A DNA stretch of 64,000 nucleotides from Bilabrum cf. latius (taxonomy: Eukaryota; Bigyra: Bicosoecida; Bigyra; Bicosoecida), in assembly GCA_965178125.1 (NCBI GenBank), contig OZ237755.1, positions 682,001-746,000 of the forward strand. Reading direction: 5' to 3'. Positions 37,458 to 50,349 of the stretch are shown one piece after another. Under the pieces are notes generated by a model, which searched no databases, was not told the DNA's origin, and saw only the letters and a program-made list of their open reading frames with translations. Position 1 is the first letter of the stretch, and the number at the start of each line of letters is the position of its first letter. The position numbers and the translations under genes were made by a program.

Positions 37458-38466
37458 AGTCGGCATGCACACATGTCTCATTCTGCCGAATCAGCATCCA
37501 CATTAAGCATCCAAACACCCCTATGGTAGCCCGTGACGCGGGCGGGCTGCGGCTGGCACCTTCTTCGTCAAGCCAGCAGCCAAGTCTCGCACACTGCAGA
37601 AAAAGCGCAGCAACAGCGATGCTCGCGTCCTGAAAGAGGCATCAGGACGCATTCTATTTCCTGAGCCGATCATTGTCCCGCTGCAGTTGCGCCACCCACG
37701 CCAGCTCCACCGTGCCAAGAACAGCCCCTTGGGCCCCTTGGACCTGCAGTACCTCAAGTTAGTCTCCTTGGGCGGCCAATGGATGACTACAGCCAGTCTC
37801 CTTGGGCGGGCAATGGATGACTACAGCCAGTCTCCTTGGGCGGGCAATGGATGACTACAGCCAGTCTCCTTGGGCGGGCAATGGATGACTACAGCCAGGC
37901 AAGGACACGTGAGGTGTGAGACAACCATTGTCGCAGAAACGTAATGGGGCTTCACGTTGGGGCAAGCTGCACTGGCAGTGGCAGCAGTACCAGTGCTAAG
38001 GGAGCAGCGGTCGGATTCGAGCGCCTGCATTCCACCGTGACGGTACTACTAGTAGGCTTTCTGAGCTTGTTGAGTAGAGCGTCTGACTTCGTCTTATACA
38101 CTTTAGCACGCGACACAACCACTTTCTTGACTGCAGCAGCAGTACGAGAGTAGTCCCGGCCCGTGTTGGACTAGAGGTAGCGTGTACCTTATAAATCTGA
38201 TTACATGAGCGTTTGCAACGCGCACGCACTGAGCAGGAGGGGGATCTGGACAGCCCCGGGGTTCTCATATATTACTTAGTTACTGTTAGGGTCGAAGTTC
38301 CTGCTCAAGAGCTCGAAATCGGCCGCCACTAACCTCGGAAGCTGGGTCCGTTCAGCTTCGGATCTCATCGAATCGATCTTGGGTCCCCGCTAGCAGCTTT
38401 ATTGTAATCTTTCAGCTTAGAGTCCTTTGGTGTCGGATCTAGTGCGCTACACAATAAGTTTCAGTT
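37458..38466. other. Spacer upstream of the SFI1-like gene with a possible gene fragment
   Basis: Between 37548 and about 37860 one + frame encodes a plausible basic segment (KPAAKSRTLQKKRSNSDARV ... PLGPLDLQYLK) that runs into the 34-bp repeats and stops. A TGA precedes it and no start is visible, so I read it as a remnant or chance. The remaining 600 bp holds nothing I recognise apart from the SFI1-like promoter region. Confidence 0.35.
37762..37897 (+). repeat. 34-bp tandem repeat, four copies
   Basis: The unit CAGTCTCCTTGGGCGGGCAA followed by TGGATGACTACAGC is repeated; the last three copies are identical and the first has one change in the GGGCGG block. The unit length is not a multiple of three, so it is probably non-coding. 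Confidence 0.92.
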
Positions 38467-41400
38467 ATGGATAGCCCCGCTAGGAGCACCCGATCAAATG
38501 CTACACTGGGATCGAGACAAGTTGCTTCAACGGCTGCTGATGAACTAGCCCAGATGCCCGAGCTGACGCGACTCTATTCGGAGGAAGAGCTGCGCATCCT
38601 TGGTGAAATTGTTCAATACGCGAACTAGGCATCTGGAGCGTCGGACTCTCCCATGCGCGGGACACGCGGAGCGGCGCCTTCGCTCATTGATGTGCTTAAG
38701 GCGTATGATGCGGTGCTTCGTCGCGAGGGTGTGGACGCTGATAGCGACACATTCTTCTACAGGACAATATTGCGTATGAGCTTGGATCCGAGTGCAGACT
38801 GGTGGACCAAACTTGAAAACGAACGACGTGTGAGCGCAGAAGTGGAGCAAGCTACCCAATTCGACTTGCCGCTCATAACCTGATTTCATCGGATTTATGT
38901 CAACTTGAAGCCCCATTTCCTTACGTGTTCTGTCATTTTAAACTTTGAGCGCAGGAAAATGAGCAGGAGTTCGCAGCACAGATCGTGGCAGCCTCGAGAG
39001 CCTCCCCCGGCGGAATGTCAGTGCGCAGCGTCGCTTCCAATGCGCGGAGAGGACATCCCAGAAACGACCCCTGGAGCAGCTCGAGACCCAAATCTTCAAC
39101 CGCTGCTGAAGTGTCCTCGCGACCCGGTGCGGCCGCACGCGGAGACGGCGGGGTGCTGGGCGACAGCCTCCGCCGATGGATGGACCACACAGGCGTAGAG
39201 GCGGCCAGGAGGGACAGGGGCAGCAGCGGCGACTTCCGTACGCGAGTGGGCAACGGAGCACGACTAGAGCGCAGACTATCCGGCGTCGGAGGCGTCCCGC
39301 GCACGCTGGCGGATCCACCCCCGCCGCCGCCGCCTCGCGCTGGCGAACCAGGGAGGAACGTTCGATATGTAGACCCGCAGACCCCAGCGCGGGGGAGTGG
39401 TGTCCCCCGTGACGGCCTCGGCGCTAGCCTAGCCTCCCGAGGGGACGCCCTGGGCGCAGATGCTCTCCGTGCCCCCGGGGAGCCACGGGCACCGCCTGCT
39501 TCTTCCTCTTCCTCTTCCGCCAGTCCGGAGCAGAGGTCCAGCTCGCCCTACCGCCCTTCTTCGTCGCCGTCACCGCCACCGCCGTCATCCTCGGCCAGGA
39601 TGCCAGGACACGGCCAGGAGGCGGGTTCGGCGCACAGCCGCCGCAGCGGATTCGGTGTGCAAGAGGAGGACGACGAGGATTACGGAGGTAGGCGGTCCTG
39701 GCGCGGATCCGGAGCCGAAAGGACCGGGGGAACAAGATCGAGCGATCTGCGCGCGGGTGGCAGCCCGACGTACGACGGACTTGCCATGGTCCGCGGAGAC
39801 AGGGGCAGGGACACCAACGGGCGAAGGAGCAGCGAAGGAGGGAATGGCAGCGGCACCCGCGCTAGCTCTGCGGGGCTCGGCAGAGATGTCTATGGAGTCG
39901 AAGGTGAAGATGGAAACGATGCCCAGCACGACGGGGCGCTTGCAGGTGGTGATGACGACGACGACCAGGCGCTGGTGGACGGCGGCCGCTGGCAGGACCC
40001 CGCCAGCTTCCTCGAGTTTCGGCTGATGGCCGTGGTGTTCCGGTCGTGGGCCAAATGGCTGCTCCACAGGAAGCTTTCTCAGGACGGCGACTACCAGAGG
40101 GAACAAAGGCTGAGGCAGCAGCTCCTCGTTGCGTCGGTACGGCACGAGTCCAGGCTCATGGAGGTTGCGTTCGGCGTGTGGAGGAGACAGGCTCTCGAGT
40201 CGCGAGCGCTGCGGAGGAGGATGGGCGACCTGACTGGAGTGTGGAGACGGCGCCGCCGGCGAGACGCCTTCTACGCCTGGAGGGAGGCCGTCCTCGACGC
40301 AAGGGCAGTGCCCATTCGAACCAGGATGCAGGCGTGGGTGATGTTCAAGTGGATTTCCAGGTCGCTGCCTGACAGGGGCGAGGCATGGACGGGCAACCAG
40401 CTCGACCGGCTGCTCGCTAGACTGGAGGGAGGCCCGGGGGCAGCGGCGGCGCGCCGACTGGCCAATGGGTCGCCGCGCGCGGGAGGAGGTGCCGCCAGCG
40501 GGGCGGGTGCCATGGTGCCCGTGTCCGGCGGGGGCGCAGCGGCGGCGGGAGACACAGAGCGGCTATCGCAAGACATGAGGACGCTCACCGCAGGTGGTGG
40601 CAGGGCGGTGCACGTGCTGGCGAGCGCAGCGTCAGACTGGATCTCGCCGGATGCGCCTCGGGCGGCCACGGACCGCACCACCGACGCCGCCTCGCTCGCC
40701 GCTCAGATCGCGGCGGCCACGCGGCGCAGGGGTGACTTCCGCACCCTCTCGGCGCCTAGGCTTAGAAGGCTACGGCGCTACCTGCTGAGTCGGGTGCCGG
40801 TGAGGCCAAATAGGCTGGTTCTCTTGGAGAGCGCAACGGCTCGCGTCGATGCGCATTATCTGCTCGGTGTGTTTGCGGCACTGAAGCAGCAGGCCAGGGC
40901 GAACAAAGCCGCTAGGCGACGGCGGTTGGTGGAGACGGGCCGTTCGGCTCTGAGGACCTGGCGCGTCCACGCAGCGATGATCGCCGCACTTCGAGAGCGG
41001 ATGGTCCAATCGGGCGAGAAGCAGAATCAGAGACTCACCCAGCGCGTGTTCCGTCGCTGGCACAAGGCTGCCGATCTGGGCCGAAGGGAGCGGATCCACG
41101 ACCAGGTGGCCCAGAGGAGGAGCAAGCTGAGGGTGTGGGCCAGCTGGCGCCGGGCCTTCGTCACGAGGCGCGCGGCTAAGGCCAGCTTCGGCAGGATGTT
41201 TGTGCTCAGGTTTTTCCGGAAGTGGGCGGATCAGGCGCGGGAGGGCGCGAAGGTCAGGCGGGCTGTGCAGCGCTGGCACCGCGCCTCTCTGTTCAAGGCA
41301 TGGGGCAGATGGTCCCAATTCCACGCGGCTCGATCGGCCGCCATGCACGACGCCTCTGAGCAGACCAAGGCCCTGGACTCGAACAGCAGGAAGCAACGGG

Positions 41401-44400
41401 CTTGGCAGGCGTGGGCGAGGGCCCTGCACCAGCAGGAGGTGGTGCGGCGGTGCGTGCAAGCCATCCGCATGCGGTCGGCGGCTGGGGCGTTTCGCACCTG
41501 GAAGGCACGCGCGGGGCGCATGGCCGAGTTGCGTCGTCTGGAGATCGTGGTGGCCGAAGAGGTGCGCTGCGCTCACCTGAGGACGAGGACCTGGTCGTCT
41601 TGGAAGGATGCACTCGCTCGCCTTCGTGCTGGCCGGAAGGCCATGGCGTTCTGGCAGCGCGGGACCGTCGCTCGGTGCTTTGGCGCACTGAAGAAATCCG
41701 TGCGCGACACGAAGCGAGCGGCCGAGAAGATGCGGCCGTTCCTACTTCGTGTGCAGAACCGCGTGGCCGCGACCGCATTCGCGACGTGGGTGCACCGCGT
41801 GCAGGAGGCCCAGGACCTCAGAGAGAAGCAGAGGCGAGCCTTCGCGATCTGGACGCAGGGCACACTAGTGCGTACGTTCAGGGCGTGGGCAGGCATGGCC
41901 AGGACCAAGAAGGCGGGCAAGATGATGGCGGACCGCGTGCTCCGCGCGTGGAGGATGCAGACAGCAGCGCGGTGCTTCCGAAGCTGGGCTGCGCACACCG
42001 CCGAGGCGGTTTCGATGCGCGATAGGATGCATACCGTGGCGCGGCAGCTCCTTCACATGCGTACTGGGAGGGCAGTGCGCGCCTGGCGGGAGTGGTCCGC
42101 GGAGCGGGTCGCGGGCCGCGAGGCCATGCGCCGCGCAGTGGTCCGGTTCCGCAACGTAAACACCGTTCGCGCCCTCAACCAGTGGCACGCCTGGGCCAGC
42201 GAGAGAGCCGAATCGAAGCGCAAGGCTAAGCACGCCTTGGCCAGGCTGCTCATGTCCAGGCAAGCCCACGCCGTGTCGCACTGGAGGCAGTGGGCCGCCG
42301 GCATTAGGGAACACAAAGCGATCATGGGAAAGGCGCTGCATCGGATGAGGCACGCTGGCCTCGTGCGCGGCATCACCCAGTGGCGGCAGTGGGTGCAGTC
42401 GAGGAACCAGATGCGGGAGAACATGCGGCTTGTGGTGATCCGAATGCAGCACGCAAGGGCCGGGGCCGGGCTGCGCGCCTGGATGGAATGGACCAGGGCC
42501 AGGCAGCATAAGCGTGAGTCCATGCAGCGCGTGGCGCAGCGGCTGAGCAAGCACCGAGAGGTTTGGGGGCTCTCCCGTTGGGTGCAATTCGTGCAGAGGC
42601 GCAGGCACGCTCGAGAGGTCATGGAGCGGTCGGTGCGCCGGATGCTGTTCGTCCAGGGTGCACAGGCAATCCAGCGGTGGAGAGAGTGGATGGATGAGCG
42701 GAACGATGCAAGGCAGCGCCTGTCCATCTGCGTGGCTCGCATGAAGAACGCGCGGTCTGGCGCTGCCCTCCGCTCCTGGGCCGGCTGGGCGCAGGCTCGA
42801 GGTGAGAACCGTAGGCTGATGCAGGCGTGCGTGACGAGGATGAAGAACCACCGGAGGAGCTCGGCGCTCCGCACCTGGGTCGGTTTCGTGCAGCGGAGGA
42901 ACGTCGCGAGGGAGCTCGGGAGACGTGCTGTGCGACGCATGCAGATGGTCAGCTGTGCCCGGGCGGTCGACACGTGGACGGACTGGCTGAGGTGCCGCAC
43001 CGAGGCAAAGCAGCGAATGCGAGCGGTGATCAGGCGGATGCAGAAGGGCAGCGCGGTCCGCGCCCTCACTCGCTGGCGCAGGAACACGCAGCACAGGCGG
43101 TCCGAAAGGGCGCTGCTGCAGGGCGTCGTGAGGAGGCTCAGGGGGTCGAGGCAGGGCAAGGCTCTGCGCACCTGGAGAGACTGGGCAAGCGACCGGGTAG
43201 AGACAAGGGACCGAGTTAGGCTGGTGGTTGTCAGGCTGCAGAGATCGCGAGAAGCGTCTGCCGTGAGGGCGTGGCACGACTGGGCAGAGGAACGTGTTGT
43301 CAATAGGAATGCGCTGCGTCGTGCGGTGTCTCGGTTCACCCAGGTGACCAGCAGCAGGGCTTTCTACACCTGGCGCGTGAATGCGTCGGAGCAGAGGTGG
43401 GAGCGGGAGTCGATGCGCAAGGCGCTCTCGTGGCTCACTGGCGGGTCCAAGAGGAAGAGTTTCTCAGTGTGGAAGCGCAACGTACGCACGATCCGAAGGG
43501 AGCGAGCGATGCTGGACCGGGCCGTCCGTGGCATGCAAAATGCCAAGGCAAAGTCTGCCATCAACAAGTGGCGCGAGTGGACGGGCGAGCGCCTGCACAC
43601 GCACGATGTCATGGCCGCCGCAGCGCGCGTGTTTAGAAACAGAGGGGAGAAGCGTGCCATCAACCAGTGGCGCGAATGGGTTGCAACCCGGGCTTACAAC
43701 CGCGGTGTGATCCATCGCGCGGCGGCTCGGTTGCGGAACCGAGCGATGACGTCGGCATTCTTCGGATGGCGGGAAGCTGCGTCACAGCAGTCGCTGGGAC
43801 GGCTGCGGATGACGGCATGCATTGAGAGGCTCCTGCAGAGCAAGACGCGAGCTGCGTTCGAGCAGTGGTTGGCTGTGCGCGATGAGAGCCGTGAGGACGA
43901 GCGCAAGATGAAGTATGCCATCACGCGGATGCAGAACAGGGGCCTCGCAGGAGCCGTCGATACGTGGCGGGGCTGGGCAACAGACCGCGTGCGAATCAGG
44001 GCCGCTGGGCAGCGGGTTCTGCTCCGCTGGCAGCAGTCCAGCACCGTGCGCGCCCTGAACCAGTGGTCCTCATGGACGGCGGACAGGCTGCAGAGGAGGG
44101 AAGCGATGCGCCGCACGGTGGCGATCATGAGGCAGTCGGGCACCAGCCGCGCCATCCGGCAGTGGCGCGACTGGATGGAAGAGAGGGCGAGGCAGAAGGA
44201 GCTGATGAGGCAGTGCATGGTCCGCCTGCAGCACTCTGGGCTGGCTCGGGGCCTCCGCAAGTGGCGCGACTGGTGTGACGAGCGCGCTGCCAGCCGCCAG
44301 CGAATGCGGGCGGTGCTGCTGCACTGGCGCGGGCAGCGCATGGCCAGGGCGCTTGCTAAGCTGCGTGAGAATGCGGCACAGAGGCAGCTGGGCCGGCTGC

Positions 44401-47400
44401 AGATCCAGAGCGCGATGGCCATCTGGAGGAACTCCCAGGCTGGTGCAGCGTTCAGGGCCTGGCGCCAGAATGCAGACGAGCAGCGGCGCGAGCGAGAGAT
44501 CACGCAGAAGGCCATGCGGCTGTGGGAGCTGCGGACCGCTGCGGCTGCCTTCCGCGCGTGGAGAGACAACGCGTACGCACAGGCCGAGAATCGGGCCCTG
44601 GTGCAGCGTGCGGCCGCGAAGTTTGCCCACGCGCTCGAAGCCAAGGCCTTCAACCGGTGGAGGGTGTCAGCCCAGCAGAGGATGCAGGCGCGCAGGGTGC
44701 TCCACGGGTGGATTGAGAGAACAAAGTACCAGGCGTGGCGGCAGTGGGTGGCGGCGACCAGGCATGCGATCAGCGAGGAGCAGCAGCAGAGGGAGATGGC
44801 TGCACGCGCTCTCGGATTCTGGACGAAGGGCACGGCCCGCCGCGTGTTTGACCGATGGAGAGGGCACACCGACTGGCTGGCGTCTCTGCGCGAGCGTGCT
44901 ACGATTCTGCAATCCAAGGCCGCCGAGTGGAGGCTCCGGGGTGCGTTGAAGCAGTGGCACAACGGGCTGGTTGCGGTGGACTACAATCGCAGGAGGCTGG
45001 CCAACGCCGCGATGCAGGAATGGAAGGCAGCGGCGCGGATGGGTCGCTAGGAGAAGGCTCAGGTGAACAGCTTCGACCGCAGGGTGGACAGCGCGGGGAG
45101 GTTTGAGGCCGTGCAGTCGGCAGTCACGCGCATCGCCAAGAGGCCCATGGGAAAGGCTTGGAACTCGCTGGTACTGCACGCCAGACAGAGGCGCTTCCAG
45201 AGGCTCTAGGTGGTGATGGCACTGACACACTTCAAGAGGAACGTTCTTTGGAGGTCGCTCAGGCAGTGGGACGCTGGTGTCAGGGTGCAAAAATCTGAGC
45301 GGGCAGCTACGACGTACTACCAGTACGGCCTCAAGGCCAGGGTGCTTGATGCTTGGGGCGAGACAGCGGCCACCATCCGAGTGCAAAGGCACAAGATGGC
45401 CAGACTGGCCGCGGTCGCGCTGGCACACCGCACCGAGAGAAGTCTTGGCTCCCATTTCCGCGGCTGGGCCGCGTACGTTGGCTGGCGCAAGCAGCTGAGG
45501 CTCCGGCTGTCTGCTTTCCTGTCCAAGCAGCGCTCTTCGGACCTGCAGTCTTCCTTTGAGGCGTGGGCGCACGAGGCCAGGAGGAGGAAGAGGCTGCGCG
45601 CCGCCGTCACGGGCTTCGTGTCGAGGACGACCAAGGGCAGGCTGCAGGCCGCGATCGGGGACTGGCGTGCGTGGACCGCCCGCACTGCGTGGGCTCGTAA
45701 GGCCGCACGGCGGTTCTTTGTGGGGTCCACCACGGTGCGAGCCTTCTAGGCTTGGGCTGCCTTCAGGGCGCAGAAGCAGAGGATGCGCTCGATCGAGGAG
45801 CAGGCCAGCGTGATGAGGGCCCGCATCCACGGGAGGCTGCTCAAGACTGTGCTCGCACAGTGGAGCAGGGCAGTGCGCATGGAAAAGGCGGCGGGCGCCC
45901 TCCGCAGGCGCTTCCTCCAGTCTAACCTGAAGCCCGCGGTATTCCGCCAGTGGCGCGACGGCTTCCGGATGCGCAAGTTCTAGAACAGCTAGGTGGCCAA
46001 GATGATGATGATGCGGGCCATGACGGGCAAGCGCAGGGTGTTCGAGACTTGGAGGGAGGCTTGGATCGAGGGGAGGAGGGTCAAGGGCATCGCCACCACG
46101 GTGTTCCAGCGCTGGAGGCACAGGAACGAGTCCAGGGCCATCCACAGCTGGAGGGAGTGGGCCGCCAACCGGATTCGAACCCGGGAGGTGGGTACGGCCG
46201 CGGCAATCCGGATCGCCAATGCCAGGCAGGTGTCCGCTGTGGCCAGGTGGCGGGAGTGGGCGGGCGAGCGCGCGAGGCTCCGCCGCGCCGGGATGATCGT
46301 GGCCACTCGATTCCGTCGGCAGAAGGAGGTCGGCGCGCTGTCGCAGTGGCGGTCCTGGGCGGCTGCACGCGTGGAAGGCCGCGCAAAGCTGAGGGCCGCG
46401 GGCGCGCGCATGCGGATGCTGGGTGAGTCGCGGGCGCTGCGTCGGTGGTGCGAGTGGATCGGGGCCAGGAGGCAGGCCCGTGATGACCTGCGTCAGGTGC
46501 TTGCCAAGGTGCAGCTGTCTCGCGAGGCAGCCGCGCTCCGCACGTGGATGCAGTGGACGGGCGACCGCGCTGCGGCGCGAAAGTCCATGGCGAGAGCAGT
46601 GCACCTGATGCGGAACTCTGGGCTGGCGCGCGGCCTCAGGCAGTGGCGGTCGTGGACGAGTCAGACTATCCGCAACAGGTAGCTCCTTATGAAGGCGACG
46701 GGCGCGTTCCGCCTGCAGTCCTGCAAGCTGGCCATCAATCGATGGAGAGAGCTGTGCGCTCGGCAGCAGACAGCAAGGGACATCGCTGCCAGGGCCGTGC
46801 TGCGTTGGACCCAGGCTTCCATGGCGCGCTGCTTTGCCGGCTGGAAGGCGAATGCCACAGAGCAGAGGGATGCGAGGGCACGAGCCGCCGAGATGTTCCG
46901 CAGGAGGATGGTGCGGGATACGCGCACCTTTTTCGGGGCGTGGCGCGACACGGCGCAGGAGATCCGGTTGAACCGAATCGCAGACCACACGAGGGCGAGG
47001 ATCGTGTTTGGTCGCGCGGTGGGCACCTGGAAATCTTTCTGGCAGGAGCGCAAGGCGATGAGGAAAGCCGTCCTCCGGCTGACCCACATCAAGCAGGCCC
47101 GGGCTCTCGACGAGTGGAAGCGATTCCTGGTATTGCGACGGGTGGGTCGCCTGGCCTTCGGGCGCAAGCAAGAGCTGAAGAAGAGGATGTTCCGGAGACT
47201 CGCCGCCGCTGTCAAGGAGCAGAAGCGCGTGCGCCGAGTGACCAAGTCGGCGCTTCAGCTCTTCAAGAACAGGACCCTCGCGAGCTCGTGGCAGAAGTGG
47301 AAGGCCTTCATGAAGGTTCGCAAGGCTCTGAACGCGTTCTTCGACACGCGAATGGACCGTCTCAAATCGGACTGCTTCCGCAGGTGGCTGCTGGGTGCGG

Positions 47401-50228
47401 CAGAGTCCAGGCGGCTCAGGATCGCCTCGGAGCGAGTCAAGGACGCCCTTGGCGTGCTGGGCAAGCGGCGCGCCTGGGACGCGTGGCGCGCGGCGTACCA
47501 GCAGAGGCAGATCGAGCAGAAGCAGAGGATGCGGCGCTGCTTCGCTGGTATCCGAGCTTACGCGCGCAGGAGGCAGCTCCAGGCTCATAGGCTCTGGCTG
47601 GCACGTGCCCAGATGCTCAAGAACACCGCGCTTAGGGTACTCCTTGCATGGCGAGGGCACGTCATCGACGCGAAGAGGCTACGCATTAGCAGGATTCAGG
47701 AGCAGCAGCTGAGGATCAAGCTTCAGAGGCGCGAGATGCGCCGCCGACTTGGACTCATGGGCCGCGTGATGCAGCAGTGGCGCGCCGTCGTGATCAGGGA
47801 GAGGCACCTTGGCCACATCGCCAAGAAGCTGCAGAGGTGCTTTGGCGGGCCGCTCCGTAACGCCTTTGATCGCATCCGCCAGGACGCAGAAGACAGCAAG
47901 GCGGAGAAGAGAAGCATGCGCAAGGCGGCGCAGACGTTCCGACGCAGGGGCGAGAGCAAGGCGATGAATCGCTGGCGGCAGTTCGCTGCGGGGCGGGCCC
48001 GGAGGAGGGAAGCCATGCGGGCCGTGGCAGCCAGGGCTGCGAACCTGCAAGCATACCGCGCCCTGAGGCAGTGGAGGACCGCCGCCTCAAATGCCACGGC
48101 AAAGCGGGCCGCCCTTCGGCAGAGCGCTGCAGCTGTGGTGGAGGGCCGGCGGCACAAGATCTTCTCGAGGTGGTTCCTTGCCGTCAGACGCAAGCGCGCG
48201 GCTGCTGCGGCCCTGCGGATGTGGTCCGGTGGCAAGCTAGCGGCTGGCTTCGCCCGCTGGAGACGGTTCTACCAGGGTGATAGGGCGGCCGAGATGCGCT
48301 CGGCGGCTCTTCGGTTGCAGTGCAAGCGTGCCTTTGAAGTGTGGAGGGAGAACGCGGAGCACCAGGGCAAGGTGCGTCGGGCGCTTGAGGCGTTCTCTGG
48401 CCGGCGATCAAAGCACTGGCTGGGGCAGCACCTGCGAGCGTGGCAGAATGTTTCCCTTGCCCAGATCTTTCACCGAAACAAGCTGGCCGTGAAGTCCTTC
48501 CGGGGATGGTCGCGGCTGAGCGAAGGTAGCGGTGAGCGAAGCAAGGAGGCCCTAGAGCGCGCCGTCAGTCTGTGGACAGGCAGCACAATGAGGAGGTCAT
48601 TCGCTCAATGGGCGCATGAGGTCAAGTCGAGGCGCAGTCACAAGCAGAAGGCTGCTTCCGCACTTGTCCGGGCGTTCTCCCCCATGCTAGTGCGGGCGGA
48701 GCGGAAGGCTTTCCGTAAGTGGGGTACTGCCGTGCGCCAGCGAGCAGCGCTGGAGAGGTTCATGCACAGTTAGCCGAGGCTCCAGCTCAAGAGGACGGTC
48801 CGGTGGATGGCCAAGTGGACAAGGGAGCGACAACGCAGAAGGCGGTTGATGGAGCGAGCCAGGCAGTGGCACTACCACAGCCATGTGTCGTCCGTGTTCA
48901 ATCGGTGGTCCGGGCTTGTCATGGCGGGGCGGCGCAGCCGGCCATCGTCTGCCGGTGGTGGACGCAGAGTGGGAGGCAGGCGCGGCAGCATCTTTGACCT
49001 CGGCGTCGGCGGGCTGTCTGGGTCGCGAGCTGGGCGCGCTAGCGATGCGCTTCGGGGTGACAGGGTGAGTCGCACGATCGAGGACAAGCTTGAGGAGGTG
49101 ATCGAGTCGATGGGGAGGTCGCGCAGCAGCGGCGCTAGTAGTGTCGCTTCCGGTGGCCGGCGGCTGACGCCTGGTGAGGCGCTGATCGACCGCGACTTGG
49201 AAGATGATGAGGCTCGTGCGGAGCACGATCTCCTCGCTAGGGCACGGGAGCGCGCCCAGAGCGGCGTGCGAGGCGGCAGTATCGGCGGTAGAAGGAGAAG
49301 GCGTGGTGGTGACAGCAGCGCTGCAACGAGTGTCGCCATGGCATTCGAGGAAGAAGCCATGCGGCGCGCCGGGCTGCCTCTCAAGCCACCCAGGGGCTGG
49401 ACAGGTCGAGGCAGCCCGGGTGCTGGCGCTGGTGCTGGGGCTGGCATGGGCGACGACCGCGACAGCCACCCCGCTCTGTCGCCGTCCCAGTGGCACGACT
49501 CGCGCGAGACGTCGCCTCACCTCGAGAACCTGTCGCCCGAGGACGTGGTGACACGCAGGGCGGCGAGGGTGCTGGCTTCCCGCCCACCAGCGGGCCCTAG
49601 CTTGGGAAGAGGCGGCAATGGGCGCCCGCCTGCGCGCCTGCCCGTCCCTAGCAGCTTCGGTGTAGACGCTGCCGAGCGGACCAGGCGTGGCTCGCGCGGC
49701 TCCGCTTCCCTTCACGGGGACTCCTCGGCCCGCAGATACGCACATGGCGGAGGGGCTCCCGTGGGTTACGGAAGCCCCTAGGATGCTGCGCCGATGCGCC
49801 GCCCCAGCGTGGGATCGAGAGCCAGCAGCGGCGGAGCGAGCAGTGGCCTGTTCGACGACGATGAGGACGAGGCTGATGCGCTTTACACGGCGCGGGCTCG
49901 CCGTGAGGCGCAGGAACAGGGCAGGGCAGACTATTTCGAGAGGGTTGCCAGCAAGGCTCTCTCGCCGCCCAGTGGACCGAGGTCGGGTGCAAGGGCGCGC
50001 CGGGCCATGCAAAGGCAGAGGGAGCTGGCGATTCGTCGCGCCGAGGAGGAGGCACGGGCACAAGAGGCGGTTGCTGGTCGATCCGAGGAGGTGCAGAGGG
50101 CTTTTCGCGGCGCGGTGGGAGCCACGGCGACCTATGGTGGCGGGGAGGCCACGGGACTTGGAAGGGGTCTGAGTGCCAGCGCTCTGGCCACTGGTCGGAG
50201 GTCTTCCAGGGGCAGCGACCGGCTTTGA
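38467..50228 (+). CDS. Giant SFI1-like centrin-binding repeat protein (about 3,878 aa)
   Basis: SFI1 proteins form long single helices that bind one centrin per repeat at centrosomes, basal bodies or contractile fibres. Exon 38467-38829 and one frame from 38955 to TGA 50226-50228 give about 3,878 residues. Exon 1 holds a conserved-looking N-terminal block (VLKAYDAVLRREGVDADSDT, FFYRTILRMSLDPSADWW). From about residue 480 to 3,390 the protein is a near-continuous array of 33-residue helical repeats with the core A-L/F-x-x-W-x-x-W (RALNQWHAW, HAVSHWRQW, SAINKWREW). I estimate 80-90 repeats, against about 20 in yeast and human SFI1. The C-terminal 480 residues are disordered and Arg/Ser/Gly-rich. 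Nine TAG codons (38626, 45048, 45207, 45747, 45981, 45990, 46680, 48771, 49779) interrupt an otherwise perfect frame. Repeat class is firm. Confidence 0.88.
38830..38954 (+). other. Intron of the SFI1-like gene (125 nt, phase 0)
   Basis: The donor is GTGAGC and the acceptor GCGCAG. Unspliced reading meets TGA at 38881-38883 in the exon 1 frame and at 38946 before exon 2. Confidence 0.78.
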
Positions 50229-50349
50229 CTTTGCTTTCAACTTGAGTACAAAAATGGTTACACACGAATCTTATTGCATGCTCTGTTCGTTCTAGTCAAT
50301 CTTTTGCCGAGAGCCAAGGTGACCAGCACTCACAGTGTCCTCTGCCTTG
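50229..50349. terminator. Compact convergent 3' region (121 bp)
   Basis: Two genes end in TGA facing each other with only 121 bp between, so 3' ends of both transcripts must overlap or be very short. No canonical AATAAA is visible. Confidence 0.4.

Noticed and set aside
41865-43339. Two overlapping minus-strand frames of 430-470 codons
   Set aside because: Same explanation: shadows of the repetitive SFI1-like coding strand in two frames.
44667-47660. A 997-codon open frame on the minus strand
   Set aside because: It is antisense to the SFI1-like repeats. Arg/Ala/Trp-rich GC codons leave few stops on the opposite strand; its translation is Pro/Leu/His-rich without domains.
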